From Actinoplanes cyaneus (lineage in GTDB: Bacteria > Actinomycetota > Actinomycetes > Mycobacteriales > Micromonosporaceae): 64,000 bases of DNA. Below, one piece after another: positions 62,673 through 64,000 of this stretch (the first letter of the stretch is position 1; the number at the start of each line of letters is the position of its first letter). The position numbers and the translations under genes were made by a program. The stretch covers positions 302,881 through 366,880 of the forward strand of contig NZ_BOMH01000036.1 of assembly GCF_016862095.1 (NCBI RefSeq), read 5' to 3'. The notes under the pieces were generated by a model, which was given only the letters and a program-made list of their open reading frames with translations, was not told the DNA's origin and made no database searches.

Positions 62673-62909
62673 CTAGGCCAGCAGGTTGTCGAAGTCCCCG
62701 TCCCGCACGCCACCGAGGAAGGCCTCGATCTCGGCGCGGGTGTAGATCAGCGCGGCACCCTCGGGGTCGCGGGAGTTGCGCACGGCGACGTCGCCGCCGG
62801 GCAGGACGGCGCACTCCACACAGTTGCCACTCGGGTTGCTGCGACGGCTCTTCTGCCAGGTCACGCCCTGCAGCTGACCGGCTGGCATGCCGTTGACCAC
62901 GTAGGTCAT
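62673..62909 (-). CDS. DUF397 protein, partner of the XRE-DUF5753 regulator
   Basis: A 78-residue protein with the DUF397 signature: WQKSRRSNPSGNCVECAVLP, then GGDVAVRNSRDPEGAALIYT and RAEIEAFLGGVRDGDFDNLL. The ATG at 62909 has GGGAG upstream. DUF397 proteins are encoded next to XRE-DUF5753 regulators throughout actinobacteria and are thought to act as their antagonists or modulators. Here it is convergent with the regulator rather than downstream in the same operon. Confidence 0.9.
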   Translation of the reverse strand: MTYVVNGMPAGQLQGVTWQKSRRSNPSGNCVECAVLPGGDVAVRNSRDPEGAALIYTRAEIEAFLGGVRDGDFDNLLA

Positions 62910-63168
62910 TCCAAGCTCCCTTGGTTCGCCCGGATCGCCGTTCGACCCGGGATGTGTTGTCCACATGGCTAAATCTGGCGGTGATGCAAATGCACGTGCA
63001 TCTGGCCTTGCGTAGTCACGGGATTCTGAGCATGATAACGCACGTGAGTCCATCGAAGGAGGGTCACGCAGAGTGAACTTCTTTCGGTGATGGGTCGGTC
63101 GCGGAGCGACAGTCTGCGGCCTCGGCGCAAGGCTCCCTGGCGGGGGCGCTCGAGCGAGAGGTGACAAG

Positions 63169-63420
63169 ATGTCGATACCCAATATCGGCCCAGAACATCC
63201 CGAACCGGGCGACCCCGGCGCGTCCGAAAGTTCGCGCCGGGGCAATCCGCCGCCGGTCTACCGGGATGCGGAGATCACCGACGAGGTGGTCGCCGCGTCC
63301 ACGAGGGCCAGCGCGGTCAGTCACCGATTCGGTGGGGTCCGTTACGCACTGAGTCGGCCCGGCGGGGCAACCGTCGCCGAGCCACCGGCCGAGGAGGGTG
63401 AGTCCGACGCGCGCGATTGA
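63169..63420 (+). CDS. Small hypothetical protein
   Basis: An 83-residue protein with a Pro/Glu/Gly-rich N-terminal half (MSIPNIGPEHPEPGDPGA) and a central segment (VYRDAEITDEVVAASTRASA, VSHRFGGVRYALSRPGGATV). GAGAGG lies upstream of the ATG. It overlaps the next gene by 23 bp in another frame. I do not recognise the family. Confidence 0.5.
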   Translation: MSIPNIGPEHPEPGDPGASESSRRGNPPPVYRDAEITDEVVAASTRASAVSHRFGGVRYALSRPGGATVAEPPAEEGESDARD

Positions 63421-63787
63421 ACTCCTTCGTTGTCAAGGGCACCGGTCCGCAGGACATCCGCACGCGCGTTCGCGGTGGATGGCCTCGGCGCCGCGGGTCC
63501 GCGACGACCGGCTGCGCCCGTCCCAGCCGCGCTGGCCGGTGCACGAGTTCGCCGAGTCCGACTACTGCTACGGCATCGGCACGATCCGGCTCCGCGTGGT
63601 CCGGGTCGATTGGCGCAGACCGATCCCGCACGAGGGCGAGACCTGGCTCGGCGTGCGTGGCATCGTGGTCGACCCGGACGGGCGCGAGGGCGTCGTCCGG
63701 GAGGTTCTGATCCGCGCCGGGCGCGTGCCGGCGCCGCCGGCCTGCAAGCGGCCACGACTTCGGGTGTTGCGCGACACGCCCGTCTGA
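63398..63787 (+). CDS. Hypothetical beta-rich protein
   Basis: A 129-residue protein that starts at GTG 63398 inside the previous gene. The centre reads WPVHEFAESDYCYGIGTIRL, RVVRVDWRRPIPHEGETWLG and VRGIVVDPDGREGVVREVLI, a beta-strand pattern. The N-terminal 30 residues are basic and less protein-like, so the true start may lie further in. A strong terminator lies about 115 bp beyond its stop. The function is unknown. Confidence 0.5.
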   Translation: MSPTRAIELLRCQGHRSAGHPHARSRWMASAPRVRDDRLRPSQPRWPVHEFAESDYCYGIGTIRLRVVRVDWRRPIPHEGETWLGVRGIVVDPDGREGVVREVLIRAGRVPAPPACKRPRLRVLRDTPV

Positions 63788-63902
63788 CGCCGGGTGGGTG
63801 GCCTGGTTCCCCGTGCTGGGCCACCCATCCGGTCTATCCCGTTATCGGGCTCTTTCGGCCACCAAGAGTGGGGTTCTCCGGGTGGTGTGTGTGAGTAGGA
63901 GA

Positions 63903-63946
63903 CCGCGTCGCCGGGCTGTCAGGTCAGCCCGGCGACGCGGCCGGTT
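63903..63946 (+). terminator. Intrinsic terminator with T-run
   Basis: CCGCGTCGCCGGGCTG (63903-63918) pairs perfectly with 63925-63940 around a 6-nt loop and is followed by CCGGTTTT. This is the clearest rho-independent terminator of the window. Confidence 0.8.
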
Positions 63947-64000
63947 TTCCGGCTGATCCCCGCAATCGGAACCCACAAGATCAAATCTTTCTTGCCTGCC

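Overview
The window is a very GC-rich actinobacterial chromosome segment. Its features fit a filamentous member of the Micromonosporaceae such as Actinoplanes; this is inferred from codon usage, an XRE-DUF5753/DUF397 gene pair, a candidate GlnR box, secreted polysaccharide-degrading enzymes and DUF3040/DUF4097 proteins, not from any marker gene. I found no rRNA, tRNA, CRISPR array, transposase or integrase.

Layout. 1-2.5 kb: a drug-type ABC ATPase (cut by the window edge) and a DUF4097 protein, divergent from a two-HTH regulator, with a dense operator-like array between. 3.0-19.8 kb: the most striking region. A caspase-family protease on the + strand meets, tail to tail with a 7-bp overlap, a tightly packed nine-gene minus-strand operon: GrpE-like, Hsp70 (DnaK-like), FnIII-repeat protein, zinc-ribbon GTPase, GTPase-associated protein (GAP1-like), membrane GTPase, a 47-aa membrane peptide, an active-looking CHAT protease and a CHAT-like protein lacking the catalytic pair. 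The composition resembles GTPase/caspase-like conflict (self-killing or immune) systems predicted by comparative genomics in multicellular bacteria. 20-30 kb: thymidine kinase, pectate lyase, a serine hydrolase, an SDR/MarR pair, and one 1314-residue polypeptide joining an assimilatory nitrate reductase to a CysJ-type flavoprotein behind a candidate GlnR site. 31-34 kb: a three-gene sugar or polyol operon behind a perfect LacI-type palindrome. 34.7-38.8 kb: ECF sigma factor, membrane-embedded zinc-finger anti-sigma candidate and an ABC exporter as one overlapping operon. 39-46 kb: oxidoreductases, ArsR, a roadblock-like protein, GNAT, BioY and a secreted M4 metalloprotease. 46.4-50 kb: a two-component system, then a copper-dependent lytic polysaccharide monooxygenase translationally coupled to a DUF305 lipoprotein.

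50.36-59.25 kb is a visibly lower-GC defence island placed upstream of purC: a C5 cytosine methyltransferase, a Vsr mismatch endonuclease, two NaeI-like restriction endonucleases, an SNF2-like helicase, a ParB-like protein, a degenerate HNH protein and a putative HTH protein. The right flank (59.4-64 kb) has purC, a DUF3040 protein, small membrane/zinc proteins, the XRE-DUF5753/DUF397 pair and two overlapping hypothetical genes.

Two loci are worth experimental attention: the Hsp70-GTPase-CHAT-caspase operon and the NaeI/SNF2/ParB/Dcm/Vsr island. Start codons were chosen by Shine-Dalgarno position, overlap with the upstream gene and family length. All family assignments come from reading motifs by eye; no database search was run.
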